Below, piece after piece: positions 1 to 10,280 of a stretch of DNA of 64,000 nt (position 1 is its first letter; each line of letters begins with the position of its first letter). This DNA is from JAFGRU01 sp963665915 (GTDB lineage Bacteria; Desulfobacterota; Desulfuromonadia; Desulfuromonadales; JAAYDE01). The stretch lies in assembly GCA_963665915.2 (NCBI GenBank), contig CAXXSG010000013.1, forward strand, positions 620,001 to 684,000. Reading direction: 5' to 3'. The position numbers were made by a program, and so were the translations under genes. The notes below the pieces were generated by a model that saw only the letters and a program-made list of their open reading frames with translations, was not told the DNA's origin and did no database searches.

Positions 1-259
1 ACCCCGAGCAATCGACTCCCTCACGGGTTTCGCCGCCCATGCGGTGCGGTGTCCCAACCCACTCCTGTACTTCAGATCTCAGTTGATGTCCCAGGGGATT
101 GGAGCCATTGGCGGGTAAAGCCGCCCTCTCTGTTCGGGACCTGGTCTGAACCGATGCGGGGCCGCTACAACCTGTAACCAGGATGGCTATCAGGATCACG
201 GAGATCATTGAGGCTATTGATCCGATCAACAGCCATTGCCGGTAATATTTTTTCAACAT
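1..259 (-). CDS. NlpC/P60 family lipoprotein, 3' part cut by window edge
   Basis: The start codon is ATG at 257-259, reading leftwards off the window. The first ~31 residues are a lipoprotein signal: basic start (MLKKYYRQW), hydrophobic core, then a lipobox L-V-T-G-C. Near the edge the protein reads W-V-G-T-P-H-R-M-G-G, then G-V-D-C-S-G. This matches the start of NlpC/P60 cysteine endopeptidases, where that Cys is the nucleophile. The expected role is cleavage of peptide crosslinks in peptidoglycan from a membrane-anchored position. Only 86 codons are visible, so the His and third catalytic residue lie outside the window. The ISL3-type element lies just upstream of the start and may have displaced its promoter. 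Confidence 0.75.
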   Translation of the reverse strand, partial: MLKKYYRQWLLIGSIASMISVILIAILVTGCSGPASVQTRSRTERAALPANGSNPLGHQLRSEVQEWVGTPHRMGGETREGVDCSG

Positions 260-326
260 GGCTCCACCCGTCCTTTTCGACCTAAATTCCATGGCTGAGA
301 AATTTGCAATATAAGAACCACTTTTA

Positions 327-1760
327 GAAAAACAGGGGCACTCCCCATATTAAAAAAGCCTCTTCCGCAGAATTTGTGGTTAGAAGGCGCTAAAAAATAG
401 AGCATTGCCCCTTTGGGAGGGTAAGATTGTTTTCCCCCAAAACGATCAACCCCCAACCCCAAAAAAGGCAATGCTGATTAAAACATTACTGAATAAGGTT
501 GAACGATTCAAGTCGTTCATTTATGGCTCCGTCTCTGTCCAATTCGTTGACGGGGTGGAAGCCCTGGTCATTGACATCAAGCCTCGCCGGAATAGCCGCC
601 CGGTTTGTCCCGAGTGCCGGAAAAAACGGAACATGTATGACAGGCTTCCACCGCGTCTGTTCGAGTACCTGCCGGTGTGGACGTTCAAGGTCTTTTTCCG
701 CTACGCACCTCGTCGCGTAAAATGCCCGGACCACGGTGTCAAGGTGGAAGCGCTGCCTTGGAGTTACGGCAAAGAACGGACAACGTTCGCTTACCAGGTT
801 TACCTGGCCCGCTGGGCCAAAAGGCTCTCCTGGAAAGAGGTGGCCCACATCTTCGAAACCAGTTGGGACACTGTGTTTCGAGCGGTCCAGTTCGTCGTCG
901 ATTACGGCCTCGCCCACAGAATTCTTGAGGGTGTGACCGAGGTCGGTGTGGACGAGATAGCTGTTTTCAAAGGACACAAATACCTGACCCTTGTGTATCA
1001 ACTCAATGCCGGGTTCAGGCGGCTTCTCTGGTGTGGCCATGAACGCAGGACAAAAACTCTACTGCGTTTCTTCCGTCATTTTGGTAAAGAGCGCAGTGCC
1101 CAACTCAAATTTGTTTGCAGCGACATGTGGGCGCCTTATCTCAAAGTGATCGCCAAAAAGGCTCCTCAGGCGTTGAATATTCTGGACCGCTTCCACATCA
1201 TGCGAAAGTTCAACGAGGCGATTGACGAGACCCGGCGCGATGAGGTCAAACAGCTCAAGGCTAACGGCCAAGTGAATATTCTTGAACACGGTCGCTGGCT
1301 GTTGTTGAAACGTCCGGAGAATCTCTCCGAAAAGCAGACGGCTCGATTGAATGAGTTGCTCAAGCTCAACCTGGCGTCAATCAAGGGCTACCTGTTACGT
1401 GAAGACTTTCAGCGCTTCTGGACTATCAACGTCCGGACTTCGCGGAAAAGTTCCTCGACAACTGGATCACCCGAACGTTGCAAACCGATTTGGAACCAAT
1501 GAGGAAAGTGGCCCGGATGCTGCGCAACCACAAGCCGCTGATTCTCAATTGGTTCAAGGCCAAAGGGCGACTTTCCAGCGGTGCGGTTGAGGGTATGGAA
1601 CCTCAAAGCAAAACTCACTATGAGAAAAGCCTACGGTTTTAAAACCCTCAAGTGCCTGGAAATCGCCTTATATCATACACTTGGCAGGTTGCCGGAACCT
1701 GACTATCACCACAGATTCTGCTGACGAGCCTTAAAAAATTGGGAAGTGTCCCTGTTTTCC
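327..1760 (+). mobile_element. ISL3-type insertion sequence (decayed)
   Basis: About 1.43 kb bounded by imperfect inverted ends of ~50 bp. The left end (about 327-380) and the reverse complement of the right end (about 1708-1760) share the blocks GAAAACAGGG, CACTTCCC/CACTCCCC, TTAAAAAAGCC/TTTAAGGCTC and GCAGAAT(T/C)TGTGGT. It holds one transposase gene with two frameshifts. I could not identify a convincing 8-bp target duplication, so the exact ends are approximate. Confidence 0.75.
471..1724 (+). pseudogene. ISL3 family transposase, two frameshifts
   Basis: The N-terminal part has an ISL3-type zinc-binding segment (CPEC near residue 45, later C-P-D-H-G), followed by a DDE transposase domain (VGVDEIAVFKGHKYL, then CSDMWAPY, then ILDRFHIMRKFNEA). 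After FQRFW near 1422 the frame breaks: restoring one G gives W-D-Y-Q-R-P-D-F-A-E-K-F-L-D-N-W. A second break near 1597 has one extra G: removing it gives A-V-E-G-M-N-L-K-A-K with the expected late acidic residue, then continues to TGA at 722-724 of the second kilobase (1722-1724). The two shifts cancel, so the full product would be ~417 aa. ATG 471 is preferred over 405 because homology-like sequence starts there; the start is not certain. It is inactive as written. Confidence 0.8.
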
Positions 1761-1787
1761 ACCTAAATATTCATCGTCGTTTTCACA

Positions 1788-2728
1788 TTACATTTTAACA
1801 ACCACTTTTCCAACAGTTCTACCGGTCTCAAGTTCCGTGTGGGCTTTTTGCATTTCTGAAAAAGGGAAGGTTTTTGACACATGAGGTTTTATCGTTCCGT
1901 TTTCCAGTAATTTTTTTAACGTATTCATGTCTTTTCCGTTTGATTGCACCATTTTAAATGAAACGTTGACATTGCGCTTTTCTGCCTCTTGCACCACTTC
2001 TTCAGAAAATTGTGGGGTAGGCAACGAAATGATTGCGCCTCCTTCTTTCACAACTTTAAGGGAGTTTAACAATACTTCTCCTCCCATTCCATCCAAAACA
2101 AAATCTATGTCGGATGCAACCTCTTCAAAGGCTTGTTCTCGATAGTCAATATGTTCATCAGCGCCTAAAGACAAAACAAAATCCCGATTTTTGGCAGAGC
2201 TGGTAGTCACTACATAAGCACCCAGGTGTTTGGCGATTTGGATAGCGAAATGTCCCACGCCTCCCGAGCCTGCGTGAATGAGCACCCTGTCGCCTTTTTT
2301 TACCCTACTCTGTAAAACCTGTAAGGCCGTTAAGGCAGCAAGTGTAGTTGCCGCGGCTTCTTCAAACGAAACATTTCCGGGGATTTTTGCTAGATGATTT
2401 TCAGGAGCAGTCACCAGTTCCGCATAAGCATTTCCGCATCCGGGAAAGTTAACCATTCCAAAACAGCATCACCAGCTTCAAATTGAGTTACTTTATCACC
2501 TGCAGAAATCACCGTGCCGGCAATGTCCCAGCCTAAAATAGCAGGGCGTTCATCGCCGCAAATCATAGTGAGAAGCTCTTCCATACTTCTTACTTTGAAA
2601 TCCACCGGGTTGATGCTGATGGCTTTCACTTCAACCAGTACCTCGTTTTCCTTTGCAACAGGTTGTTCAACATTTTCCAGAACAAGGTTTTCAACGCCAC
2701 CGGCTTTTTCCAGTATTATTGCTTTCAT
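1788..2728 (-). pseudogene. Zinc-type alcohol dehydrogenase/quinone oxidoreductase-like gene, frameshifted
   Basis: This is an NADP-dependent medium-chain reductase of the quinone oxidoreductase type. The GroES-like N-terminal half (MKAIILEKAGGVENLVLENV, then SINPVDFKVR and GWDIAGTV) is in one frame from ATG 2726-2728. The Rossmann half (VLIHAGSGGVGHFAIQIAKHLGA, an AGSGGVG nucleotide motif) is in another. The break is near 2460, where the run in GATGCTGTTTTGG needs one more T to read D-A-V-F-G-M-V-N-F-P-G. Restored length is ~313 aa, normal for the family. No Zn-binding cysteines are visible, as expected for quinone reductases. Base composition is more AT-rich than the genes after 3 kb, which suggests transfer; it sits right beside the insertion sequence. 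Confidence 0.8.
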
Positions 2729-3119
2729 GTTGTAATCTCCTAATTCTTATTCAGCGCGAGTCCCGGGAACAGGGTACCCAACTCCTGCCAGGAAAAAATG
2801 GTGAGAAGCCTGAAAAAAATGTACGCTCTCCCCATTTAAATCCTGCCCGGAGGTTTGGGCTTGGGGTGAGAGTTTATTTTTTCCCTCTGAGGACTTGCCA
2901 TCCCTTTAGCCAAAATTTTGTTTCATGTGCCTGTGAAGTTTGAAATTGTTTATTTGTACAACAAGGTTACTACACCCGGCACGATAGTAAACTTAGCCAC
3001 AGAAAATGCGAAAAACTAAACCCTCCCCTTTTCATGTGAGAATCTTCATGTTAATTTCATTGTCATTAACAGCCAAAAGAATGAACTAAAATTAAGATTG
3101 GATTTTCAAGGAGCGGGCA
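2729..3119. other. Intergenic, divergent promoters expected
   Basis: There are 391 bases without a gene, between the leftward oxidoreductase and the rightward secreted-protein gene. The last ~100 bases are AT-rich and end in AAGGAGCGGGCA directly before ATG 3120, a good ribosome binding site. I see no RNA gene or repeat. Confidence 0.4.
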
Positions 3120-5707
3120 ATGGGAATCAGAATTCTACTGTTAAGTGTGTTGATGGTGTTATTGAATGCAAACCTTGTTCTTGCGGGCTCGAGCGGTGAT
3201 GCGACTTTCGATTCCCTTTTCCTGACCCGCCAATTGACCCAGGAAGCGGGCACCTACTACAAAAACCGGATGAATGCCTTGACCCAGGAGCGCGTGCGGC
3301 TATCAAGCGCCCGGGACCAGAACGGCGACATTCCGCCCGATAATCTGGAGCGGATCGCTGAAATCAACAGCCATTTGCAGGAGTTGAGCGGTCAAAAACA
3401 GAAAATCGAAGGTTCGGATAAAGCCTGGAAATCCTTCGAAGCGGTCCGGGTTATGTACCAGACCTTGAATCAGGCAGAGGCCAGCCTCGATCAAAAGGAT
3501 ACCTGGAGCAGCGACGAAGCCTGGCTGGATCAGGCCACGGGCGGCTTGCTGGCAAGTTATCGCAATGAACTCCAGGCCGCCAATACAGCCGTGGACATCG
3601 GCAAGCGGCTCCAGAAACTCGATGCCCTCATCCAGAAGATGAACCAGCAGGCACCGACGCCGGGCTTTAAGAAAATGCGCGACGGGCTCAATGGCTTGTT
3701 CTGGCTGATGAACACCTTCGGCGATAAAACGGGCGTACCGGTGGTGAGCGATTTTCTGCAAAAGTACGGTGAAGCCGGAACCGCCATGGTGGATGCTTCG
3801 GAAAGAATCTTCAACACCATCCGCAGCCGGGCGGGCAATCAGTTGTTGCCCGGCCGCCATGGTGACGATGGCCGCTACGACGCATTTGAAACGCCAATTC
3901 CCCGACCTGGCCGCCCACATGGATATCATCAAACCCCAACTGCCCGGTTTGCCACATGTCTACGAAAGCGGTGACGGCGGCGTCCTGATCTGGGATGCCG
4001 AGCGCAAAACCTGGTACCGAACCAATCCGGCCGATCCCCAAAGCGCCAGTCTGCCAAAGTTCAACGGTATTGCAAACGATGCGGCTTCCTTGGGGCCCAG
4101 GGAAATCATGCAGCGTTACCTGTTTCTGAAACAGCACGGCAATCAATCCCCTTCCCCGAGCACTGTCCTGACCGACCCGGACCGGGTGGTGGCCTTGTCG
4201 CTGCGTTCAGACCGCCAGGTGACGGCGCCCGGAGGTCAAATAAAGTTGTCCCTGAGTGCCCTTACCATGAGCGGGGACCCAAAGCCCATTCTGCTGGCTT
4301 CGCTGCGGGCCAAGCCCAAGGCCAACCTGACCGAGGCGCTGATGAGCAGCCGTTACGGGGTGATCAAGCCCTCGCTGATTGATCTGTCAGCTCCCGAGCC
4401 GGCCATATGGATGGCCCCAGAAGCTAGCAATACCGTCTTCGAGATCAGCGCCACATTGAGCAATGCCAATGAGGACGCTGGACTGGAACAGGTGGGCAAG
4501 GCGGTGGTCGAGGTAGCCACCGGCGAACCGGCCCGTTTGACCATGCGCGTGGAGCCGGCGGTTTGCGAACCCATGGCGGACGGCCAGGTCTTTTTTGTCT
4601 TGACTGACGGCCAGGGTAAGCCCCCTGGCCGCGGCGGAAGGCAAGTCGGCCGCTGAACTCATCGTCCTCGAAGGCGAGGGCGGTCTTCTGGTGGAAAGTC
4701 CCCGCTGGGTGGATAAAGCCACCGGCAAGGGCTGGGCCGCCTGGCATGCCCCCGCCGCACCCGGCCAATACAAGCTGCTGGGGACTTTCCGCGGTTTTTC
4801 CGAATTCGGAGTTTTGTCCTCCAGAGGGGTGCTGGGGGCCCGCCACGAGGCGATGATCACGGTGACGGGCGGCGACAGTGCCGCGAAAAATGCGGATCCC
4901 CAGGCTCTGTTGGAGCAATGCACCCTTTCCATCGGAAATTTCAGCGTCGCACCGGATGTTTCGGCTTCTGATCTTTCCGGGGATTCTCCGGTCAGGGTGC
5001 GGGCTTCACTCGTATACGATCTGACGGTCCCAGTCAAGGGGCGAGTGATCGCTTCCCTGATGCTGGACGGCGTTGAGCAGGTCCGCAAAACCCGCGATCT
5101 GGAACCGGGAAACCGGTATTTCAAGGAAGAGGTCATGCTGAAGATCCCCGCCGGCCAGACCATCGGCACCCATCAGGCGACAGCGGCGGTCAGTCTCAAA
5201 CTCGTACTTGAGCCCAACAGCGATGTTCTCCAGGGGCCCTCGGACAGCCGTCAGGCCGGCTTCAGCATCAATGCGTCTGAGGAAGAAAAGGGCGGCGAAC
5301 TCGCCGGGACATGGACAGGTACGGGCACAACGGATATAACCTGGAAAGAAGAGCGCATCGCAACCCATGAAGAATTTGACCTGACGCTGGAGATTGATGC
5401 GGAAGAAAAAACCGGTACCATGACGTTCCGCAGGACTGTAGGCCGTACCCGCAAGCTGGATCCCAATGCGGAGGCAAACTCGTTTCTCGTGAGCGGTCCC
5501 GTTGGGGAGAGTTGGAGTTTTCCCGCGACGGTCTCCCGTTCCGGTGTCACGGTCACGGTGACGGAAACTCTGGCCGAAGATGAGGACCCCGATCTCGCCA
5601 CCATCATCACGCTGAAGATGGCCGGACCGGACATCTTGAGTTCCAAAAAAAGTGAAGAATCGGCGATTTCGGTTGGCAGGGAATCCATAAAGCTTCAGCG
5701 GAAATAA
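3120..5707 (+). pseudogene. Large secreted protein of unknown function, two frameshifts
   Basis: I read this as one gene of ~861 codons split over three frames. It begins with a clear signal peptide (MGIRILLLSVLMVLLNANLVLAG) followed by a helical, glutamine-rich region to about residue 250. The frame breaks near 3891, where GAAACGCC carries one extra A: removing it gives D-A-F-E-R-Q-F-P-D-L. It breaks again near 4620, where a run of five C should be four: then G-K-P-L-A-A-A-E-G-K-S reads on. The middle and C-terminal parts look beta-rich and Ig-like, with a final G-T-W-T-G-T segment. No catalytic motif was recognised. The ribosome site AAGGAGCG precedes ATG 3120. Function is unknown; an exported adhesin-like or sensor role would be a guess. 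Confidence 0.65.
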
Positions 5708-5908
5708 GGCCGGGTGTGGGTGCTGCAGTTCCGTCGACCTTGTAACCAGGGGGGCCAAGAGCTCGTTCTTGAAATTTTCACATTCTTAAAACCGAAAAAA
5801 CAGTACAATTCAGAAATACTCCTTTTTGCTTTATTTTCTCAATCAAGAGGCTGACCTCACACAGCCATTGGTTAAAGAATAGTTCCTTATCCGGTAGGAC
5901 CTGAAAAC

Positions 5909-6949
5909 TTGCTACCTTCCATAAAAAATCGACCTGGGGTAATTGTGATCCTGATGATCACACTGATTGCCGTTATAATTGTCAGTATTCTGCTGGCGGT
6001 GATGTACTATTCAGAAAAATATATTCCTGAAAAGTCCTGGACAGGGACCCTTCCACCGCTTTCAGAGGGCGAAACGATGCTTATGAATGGGCTTAAAAAA
6101 CACATTCATGTTCTGGCCGAAGACATCGGTGAGCGGCACGTGTGGCGTTACCAAAAGCTGGAGGAAACCGCCGATTATATTGAAAGGGTTTTTCAGGAAT
6201 CCGGCTACGAGGTCAAAACCCAGGAGTACCTTGTCGAGGAAAAAAGGGTGAAAAACCTCGAAGTCCAGATTCCGGGGACAAGCGTGGCCGAGGAGATCAT
6301 CGTCATTGGTGCTCATTACGATACGGTTGAAAATTGCCCGGGAGCCAATGACAACGGATCAGGAATTGCGGCTATACTGGAAAGGGCCCGCCTTGTGTCC
6401 GGCTCGAAACCTTCGCGAACGCTTCGCTTCGTGGCCTTTGTCAACGAAGAGCCCCCTTTTTTCAAGACCCCTGGAATGGGGAGTGTTGTCTACGCCCGCC
6501 AGGCTCGCACGAAGAGGGAAAAAATCGTTGCCATGTTCGCGCTGGAAACCATCGGTTGTTATTCGGACAGAGAGGGAAGTCAAAGCTTTCCATCTCCGCT
6601 GCTGCGATTCTTTTATCCCACAACCGGGGATTTCATCGCCTTTGTTATCAACTTCCGTTCCCGTAGCCTGCTGCGCCACAGTCTCGCTTCCTTTCGCAGG
6701 CATGCTTCATTTCCCTCCCAAGGGCTGCTGGGACCCGGGGGACTGCCCGGAGTTGACTGGTCGGACCATTGGTCTTTCTGGGAAGAAGATTATCCTGCGG
6801 TAATGATTACCGATACCGCCCCGTATCGCTACCCGTATTACCACACCCCCAAGGATACGCCCGACAAAATTCAGTTTGAGAAAATGACTCGAGTCGTTGC
6901 GGGGCTTACCCGCATGGTTGAAGATCTTGCCGGCGTCGGGCCCCATTAA
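5909..6949 (+). CDS. Membrane-anchored M28 family peptidase
   Basis: A single N-terminal membrane helix (residues ~11-32) is followed by a zinc aminopeptidase domain of the M28 family. Visible metal-site motifs in order are G-A-H-Y-D-T (His and Asp ligands), G-A-N-D-N-G-S-G (bridging Asp), N-E-E-P-P (Glu base/ligand), E-T-I-G, and Y-H-T-P-K-D-T-P-D near the C-terminus (His ligand). The set is complete, so an active enzyme facing the periplasm is expected. The first codon is TTG 5909; GTG 5945 or ATG 5954 would shorten the tail before the helix and cannot be excluded. Length 346 aa is typical. It is two bases upstream of the SpoIIM-like gene, so the two are probably co-transcribed. Confidence 0.85.
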   Translation: MLPSIKNRPGVIVILMITLIAVIIVSILLAVMYYSEKYIPEKSWTGTLPPLSEGETMLMNGLKKHIHVLAEDIGERHVWRYQKLEETADYIERVFQESGYEVKTQEYLVEEKRVKNLEVQIPGTSVAEEIIVIGAHYDTVENCPGANDNGSGIAAILERARLVSGSKPSRTLRFVAFVNEEPPFFKTPGMGSVVYARQARTKREKIVAMFALETIGCYSDREGSQSFPSPLLRFFYPTTGDFIAFVINFRSRSLLRHSLASFRRHASFPSQGLLGPGGLPGVDWSDHWSFWEEDYPAVMITDTAPYRYPYYHTPKDTPDKIQFEKMTRVVAGLTRMVEDLAGVGPH

Positions 6950-6951
6950 TT

Positions 6952-7515
6952 ATGACCAAAGCACACCTCAAAACCCATTATCTGAATATTTGGCAAGACT
7001 TGAAGGAGGTTCGAATCTTCATTTTTGCCGCGATTGCCCTTTTCCTCATGGGCAACATTTTGGCCTGGCTCAACCCTCAACTGAGGGAAAGCATCATCGC
7101 CATGTTCATGGAGTATTTCCAGACATTCCAGGACAAAACTTTGCTTCAATTGACGCTAGCCATTTTCGTGAATAACGCCACGGTGGCATTTTTGGCGATT
7201 CTGCTTGGCTTATTCTTTGGCCTTCTCCCTGTAGTTGCGGCGGTAATGAACGGTATTGCCGTCGGCGCCGTTTTGGCGTTGAGCCCCCTTAACCTTTTCA
7301 AGATTTTGCCGCATGCAATTTTTGAATTACCGGCTATCTTTATTGCCTGGGGCCTGGGTCTGTGGTGTGCTGGATGGCTGGTTCATGCTCCCCGCTGGGA
7401 AACAGTAAAAGTTCGACTGAAGCGCAGCCTCAACATCTACGCCTCTCTCATTCTTCCCATGCTGGTGGTGGCCGCGGTCATAGAAGTTGTTGGCGGCATG
7501 ATTTTTTTTCGTTGA
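6952..7515 (+). CDS. Stage II sporulation protein M-like (DUF95) membrane protein
   Basis: This 187-aa integral membrane protein has about five hydrophobic helices. The conserved family core is visible: F-V-N-N-A-T-V-A-F, a G-L-x-F-G-L-L-P stretch, V-M-N-G-I-A-V-G, and the P-H-A-I-F-E-L-P-A-I-F-I-A block. SpoIIM helps organise peptidoglycan remodelling at the engulfing septum in spore formers, but homologues are common in non-sporulating bacteria, where the role is unknown. ATG 6952 begins two bases after the M28 peptidase stop, a tight pairing suggesting a joint membrane/periplasm function. Confidence 0.85.
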   Translation: MTKAHLKTHYLNIWQDLKEVRIFIFAAIALFLMGNILAWLNPQLRESIIAMFMEYFQTFQDKTLLQLTLAIFVNNATVAFLAILLGLFFGLLPVVAAVMNGIAVGAVLALSPLNLFKILPHAIFELPAIFIAWGLGLWCAGWLVHAPRWETVKVRLKRSLNIYASLILPMLVVAAVIEVVGGMIFFR

Positions 7516-7562
7516 ATATGGGGACCTGATTTTTTCAGGCTTTGAAATCTGAGGAGGAAGAT

Positions 7563-7865
7563 ATGCAGTTTATCGTAACGGGTTATGACGGCAAGGATGA
7601 CGGTGCCCTGGACCGGAGGATGGCGGCACGGGAAGCTCATCTGGCCATGGCAAAGGACATGGTTGAAAAGGGCAAGTGGTTGTACGCGGTCGCAGTGTTA
7701 AATGATGAGGGAAATATGTCCGGCTCGGTCATTGTCTGTGATTTTGATTCCAGAGAGGCTTTGGAGAGGGAATGGCTGGACAAGGAACCCTATGTGCTGG
7801 GCAAGGTTTGGGAAAAAATAGAAATCAGCCGTGCCCAGGTTGCGCCGTTCTGGGAGAAGGAATAA
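7563..7865 (+). CDS. YciI family protein
   Basis: This is a small 100-aa ferredoxin-fold protein of the YciI type (MQFIVTGYDGKDDGALDRR, then A-R-E-A-H-L near residue 28-33 with the family His, and a later D-F-D-S-R-E-A-L-E-R-E-W segment). Family members are of uncertain function, some with dehalogenase-like or monooxygenase-like folds. ATG 7563 is chosen because GAGGAGGAAGAT precedes it. It lies ~50 bases after the SpoIIM-like gene and may be the last gene of that unit. Confidence 0.8.
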   Translation: MQFIVTGYDGKDDGALDRRMAAREAHLAMAKDMVEKGKWLYAVAVLNDEGNMSGSVIVCDFDSREALEREWLDKEPYVLGKVWEKIEISRAQVAPFWEKE

Positions 7866-7939
7866 CGAACCTATTAATCATCGACTCGCAGCGACCATGG
7901 AAAGGGCATCTGGCCGCCCGGATGGCGACAGCCAGCACG

Positions 7940-8110
7940 GTTTATTCATGAGGCTTTATCGCGAAACCGGCAAGTGTGCGTCAGATCAAGTCAAGCGCAG
8001 TGCCGTGCTCTGCAGGCGTACTGGCAGTACGTCGAAGAGTAAGGAGCGAGCACGGGTTGAGATGGTGTGCAATTGACGGTTGCAGCAAAAGTCTTCATAA
8101 ATAATCCGGG
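7940..8110. repeat. Repeat family A, copy A1 (MITE-like)
   Basis: A ~171-bp non-coding element between convergent genes. The left end (TTTATTCATGAGGCTTTATC) and the reverse complement of the right end (CCGGATTATTTATGAAGACT) form imperfect inverted ends. The reverse complement of the whole element matches 18667-19005: shared blocks are TTTTGCTGCAACCGTC, CTTCGACGTA and CTTGCCGGTTTCGC. The spacing is the same once the nested insertion in that copy is removed. It has no coding capacity. Confidence 0.75.
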
Positions 8111-8187
8111 TCCACCCCAGGGATGGGTTCATGCGGTCCTTGGAGTGGGCGTTGCAAGGCCATTTGGCTGAAATGTACCAAGTAAGA

Positions 8188-10119
8188 TCAAATCTTGATC
8201 TGCACCCCCAGCTCCACCACGCGATTCGGCGGCAGGCCGAAGAAACTGGTGGCGGGGCGGGCGTTGCGCGACATCAGCATGAAAAGACGCTCGCGCCATA
8301 AGACCATCCCCGGTTTGTCCGAAGGGATGATCGTCTCGCGGCCGAGGAAAAAGGTCGTTTTCATCATTTCGAAAGGCTGGTCGTCCAACTGGATTTTAGC
8401 GAGGGCCTCCGGCACATCCGGCTCATCCATGAAACCGTAGCGCAGAGCCAGCAAATAAATTCCTTCCCCGACATATTCCAGCTCGGAACGCTGTGTCTCA
8501 GGAACGTGCGGTACATCCTCGGTGATAACCGAGAGAATCACAACCTGCTGGTGAAGCACGGCGTTGTGCTTGAGATTGTGCAGAAGCGCCGACGGGGCGA
8601 TGCGCTGGGTTCCGGACATAAAGATGGCTGTTCCCTCGACCCGGTACGGCATGGAGTAGCGGATTGATTCCAGAAAACTGTCGATTGACAGCGACCCTTC
8701 TCGCATTTTCTTAAAAAGAAGGCGGCGTCCGGTCTTCCAGGTTGACATCAGGGTAAACACCAGGGCTGCCACCAGCAGCGGGAACCAGCCTCCGTGCATA
8801 ATTTTGGCGAAATTGGCGCCGAAGAAGGCGAGATCGAAAGTGAGAAAACCGCCGCAGATCAGCACCGCACTCCAAAGCGGCCAATGGAAGCGTTCACGGG
8901 CAACAAAGAAAAACAGCAGGGTGGTGATGACCATGTCCGTCGTGACGGAAAAACCATAGGCGGCGGCCAGGTTGCTTGATGAACCAAAGCCGATAACCAG
9001 ACCGATGCAGCTGATCATCAGCAGCCAGTTGATTCCTGGAACGTAGATCTGGCCACGTTCCCTGGCCGAGGTCTGGGATACCATGAGGCGTGGACTGAAG
9101 CCGAGCTGCACCGCTTGTCTTGTGATGGAGAAAGAACCGGAAATGACGGCCTGCGAAGCGATGATGGTGGCGATAGTTGCCAGTAACACAAGCGGGATCT
9201 GAGCCCACTGAGGGGCAAGGTAATAGAAAGGATGCTGCAGGGCCTTCGGGTTTGCCAGTATCAGCGCTCCCTGCCCGAAATAGTTTATGACCAGCGCGGG
9301 CAGGACCAGATAAAACCAGACCAGACGGATCGGACGCACACCGAAATGCCCCATGTCGGCATATAGGGCCTCGCCGCCGGTCACAACAAGAAAAACCGAG
9401 CCGAGAACCAGAAAAGCGATCCAGCCATTGTTGTATAGAAAAGCCAGGGCGTAATGGGGGCTGGCGGCAGCCAGAATGGCCGGATGCTGGAGGATTTGTT
9501 TCATCCCAAGGACCGAAAGGACCAGAAACCAGATGAGCGTTAGTGGTCCGAAGATCGCACCGACCTTGCCGGTGCCGCGGTGCTGAAAAAGAAACAGGAA
9601 AACTAATATCACCACGGTAATGGGGATGATAAAGGAGGATATCGCCGGGGCGACAACCTCCAGGCCTTCGACCGCAGAAAGCACCGAGATGGCCGGCGTG
9701 ATCATACCGTCACCGTAAAGCAGCGCAGCGCCAAACAGCCCGAGGATGACAAGATGGTTGCGACGGATTCCCTGGTTGCGTGCCTGGCGGGGCAAAACCA
9801 AGGCGGTGAGCGCCATGATGCCGCCTTCACCCTGATTGTTGGCGCGCAGAATGAAGCTGAGGTATTTGATTGAAATCACCAGTATCAGCGCCCAAAAAAT
9901 CAGGGAGAGGATGCCGAAAACATTCGCAGGGGTCGGAGCAAGGCCATGGGCCGCGTGAAAACACTCTTTTATGGCGTAAAGCGGACTGGTACCGATATCA
10001 CCGAAAACGACACCCAGAGCGGTCAGGGCCAATATGCCCAGGGAACTGCGCTGGTGTTGTGGGGGAGGGTCGTCATTAGTTACGTTAGTTGAGAGGTTGG
10101 GACCGTCTATCTGGTTCAC
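8188..10119 (-). CDS. kup: Kup family potassium uptake protein
   Basis: This KUP/HAK/KT-type K+ transporter couples potassium entry to protons in the inner membrane. The signature block G-V-V-F-G-D-I-G-T-S-P-L-Y is at residues ~36-48, followed by about twelve membrane helices and a C-terminal cytoplasmic part after residue ~480. The YGDGMITPAISVLSAVEG segment is also typical. GTG 10119 is preferred because GGTAAGGATTTC precedes it; an upstream TTG at 10164 would add 15 residues. Length ~643 aa is normal. It is monocistronic and faces repeat A1 at its 3' end. Confidence 0.93.
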   Translation of the reverse strand: MNQIDGPNLSTNVTNDDPPPQHQRSSLGILALTALGVVFGDIGTSPLYAIKECFHAAHGLAPTPANVFGILSLIFWALILVISIKYLSFILRANNQGEGGIMALTALVLPRQARNQGIRRNHLVILGLFGAALLYGDGMITPAISVLSAVEGLEVVAPAISSFIIPITVVILVFLFLFQHRGTGKVGAIFGPLTLIWFLVLSVLGMKQILQHPAILAAASPHYALAFLYNNGWIAFLVLGSVFLVVTGGEALYADMGHFGVRPIRLVWFYLVLPALVINYFGQGALILANPKALQHPFYYLAPQWAQIPLVLLATIATIIASQAVISGSFSITRQAVQLGFSPRLMVSQTSARERGQIYVPGINWLLMISCIGLVIGFGSSSNLAAAYGFSVTTDMVITTLLFFFVARERFHWPLWSAVLICGGFLTFDLAFFGANFAKIMHGGWFPLLVAALVFTLMSTWKTGRRLLFKKMREGSLSIDSFLESIRYSMPYRVEGTAIFMSGTQRIAPSALLHNLKHNAVLHQQVVILSVITEDVPHVPETQRSELEYVGEGIYLLALRYGFMDEPDVPEALAKIQLDDQPFEMMKTTFFLGRETIIPSDKPGMVLWRERLFMLMSRNARPATSFFGLPPNRVVELGVQIKI

Positions 10120-10280
10120 AAGCTTGAAATCCTTACCTGAAAAAGGGGGATATCCTTCCCACAAAATGACGGTGAAATGATCCTTAGCACCGGAAAAAAT
10201 ATACGATTAGATCACAATAGAGTTCAGTTTACAACCCGTATTCCGAAGTCAGTCGTTGGGGGCAAAGGGCCGAATTTGTT

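Noticed and set aside
486..1040. Leftward open frame across the transposase
   Set aside because: It is the mirror of the ISL3 transposase gene, with no family match or ribosome site.
3303..3932. Leftward open frame inside the secreted-protein gene
   Set aside because: High GC at third positions leaves long antisense frames; no start signal or family.
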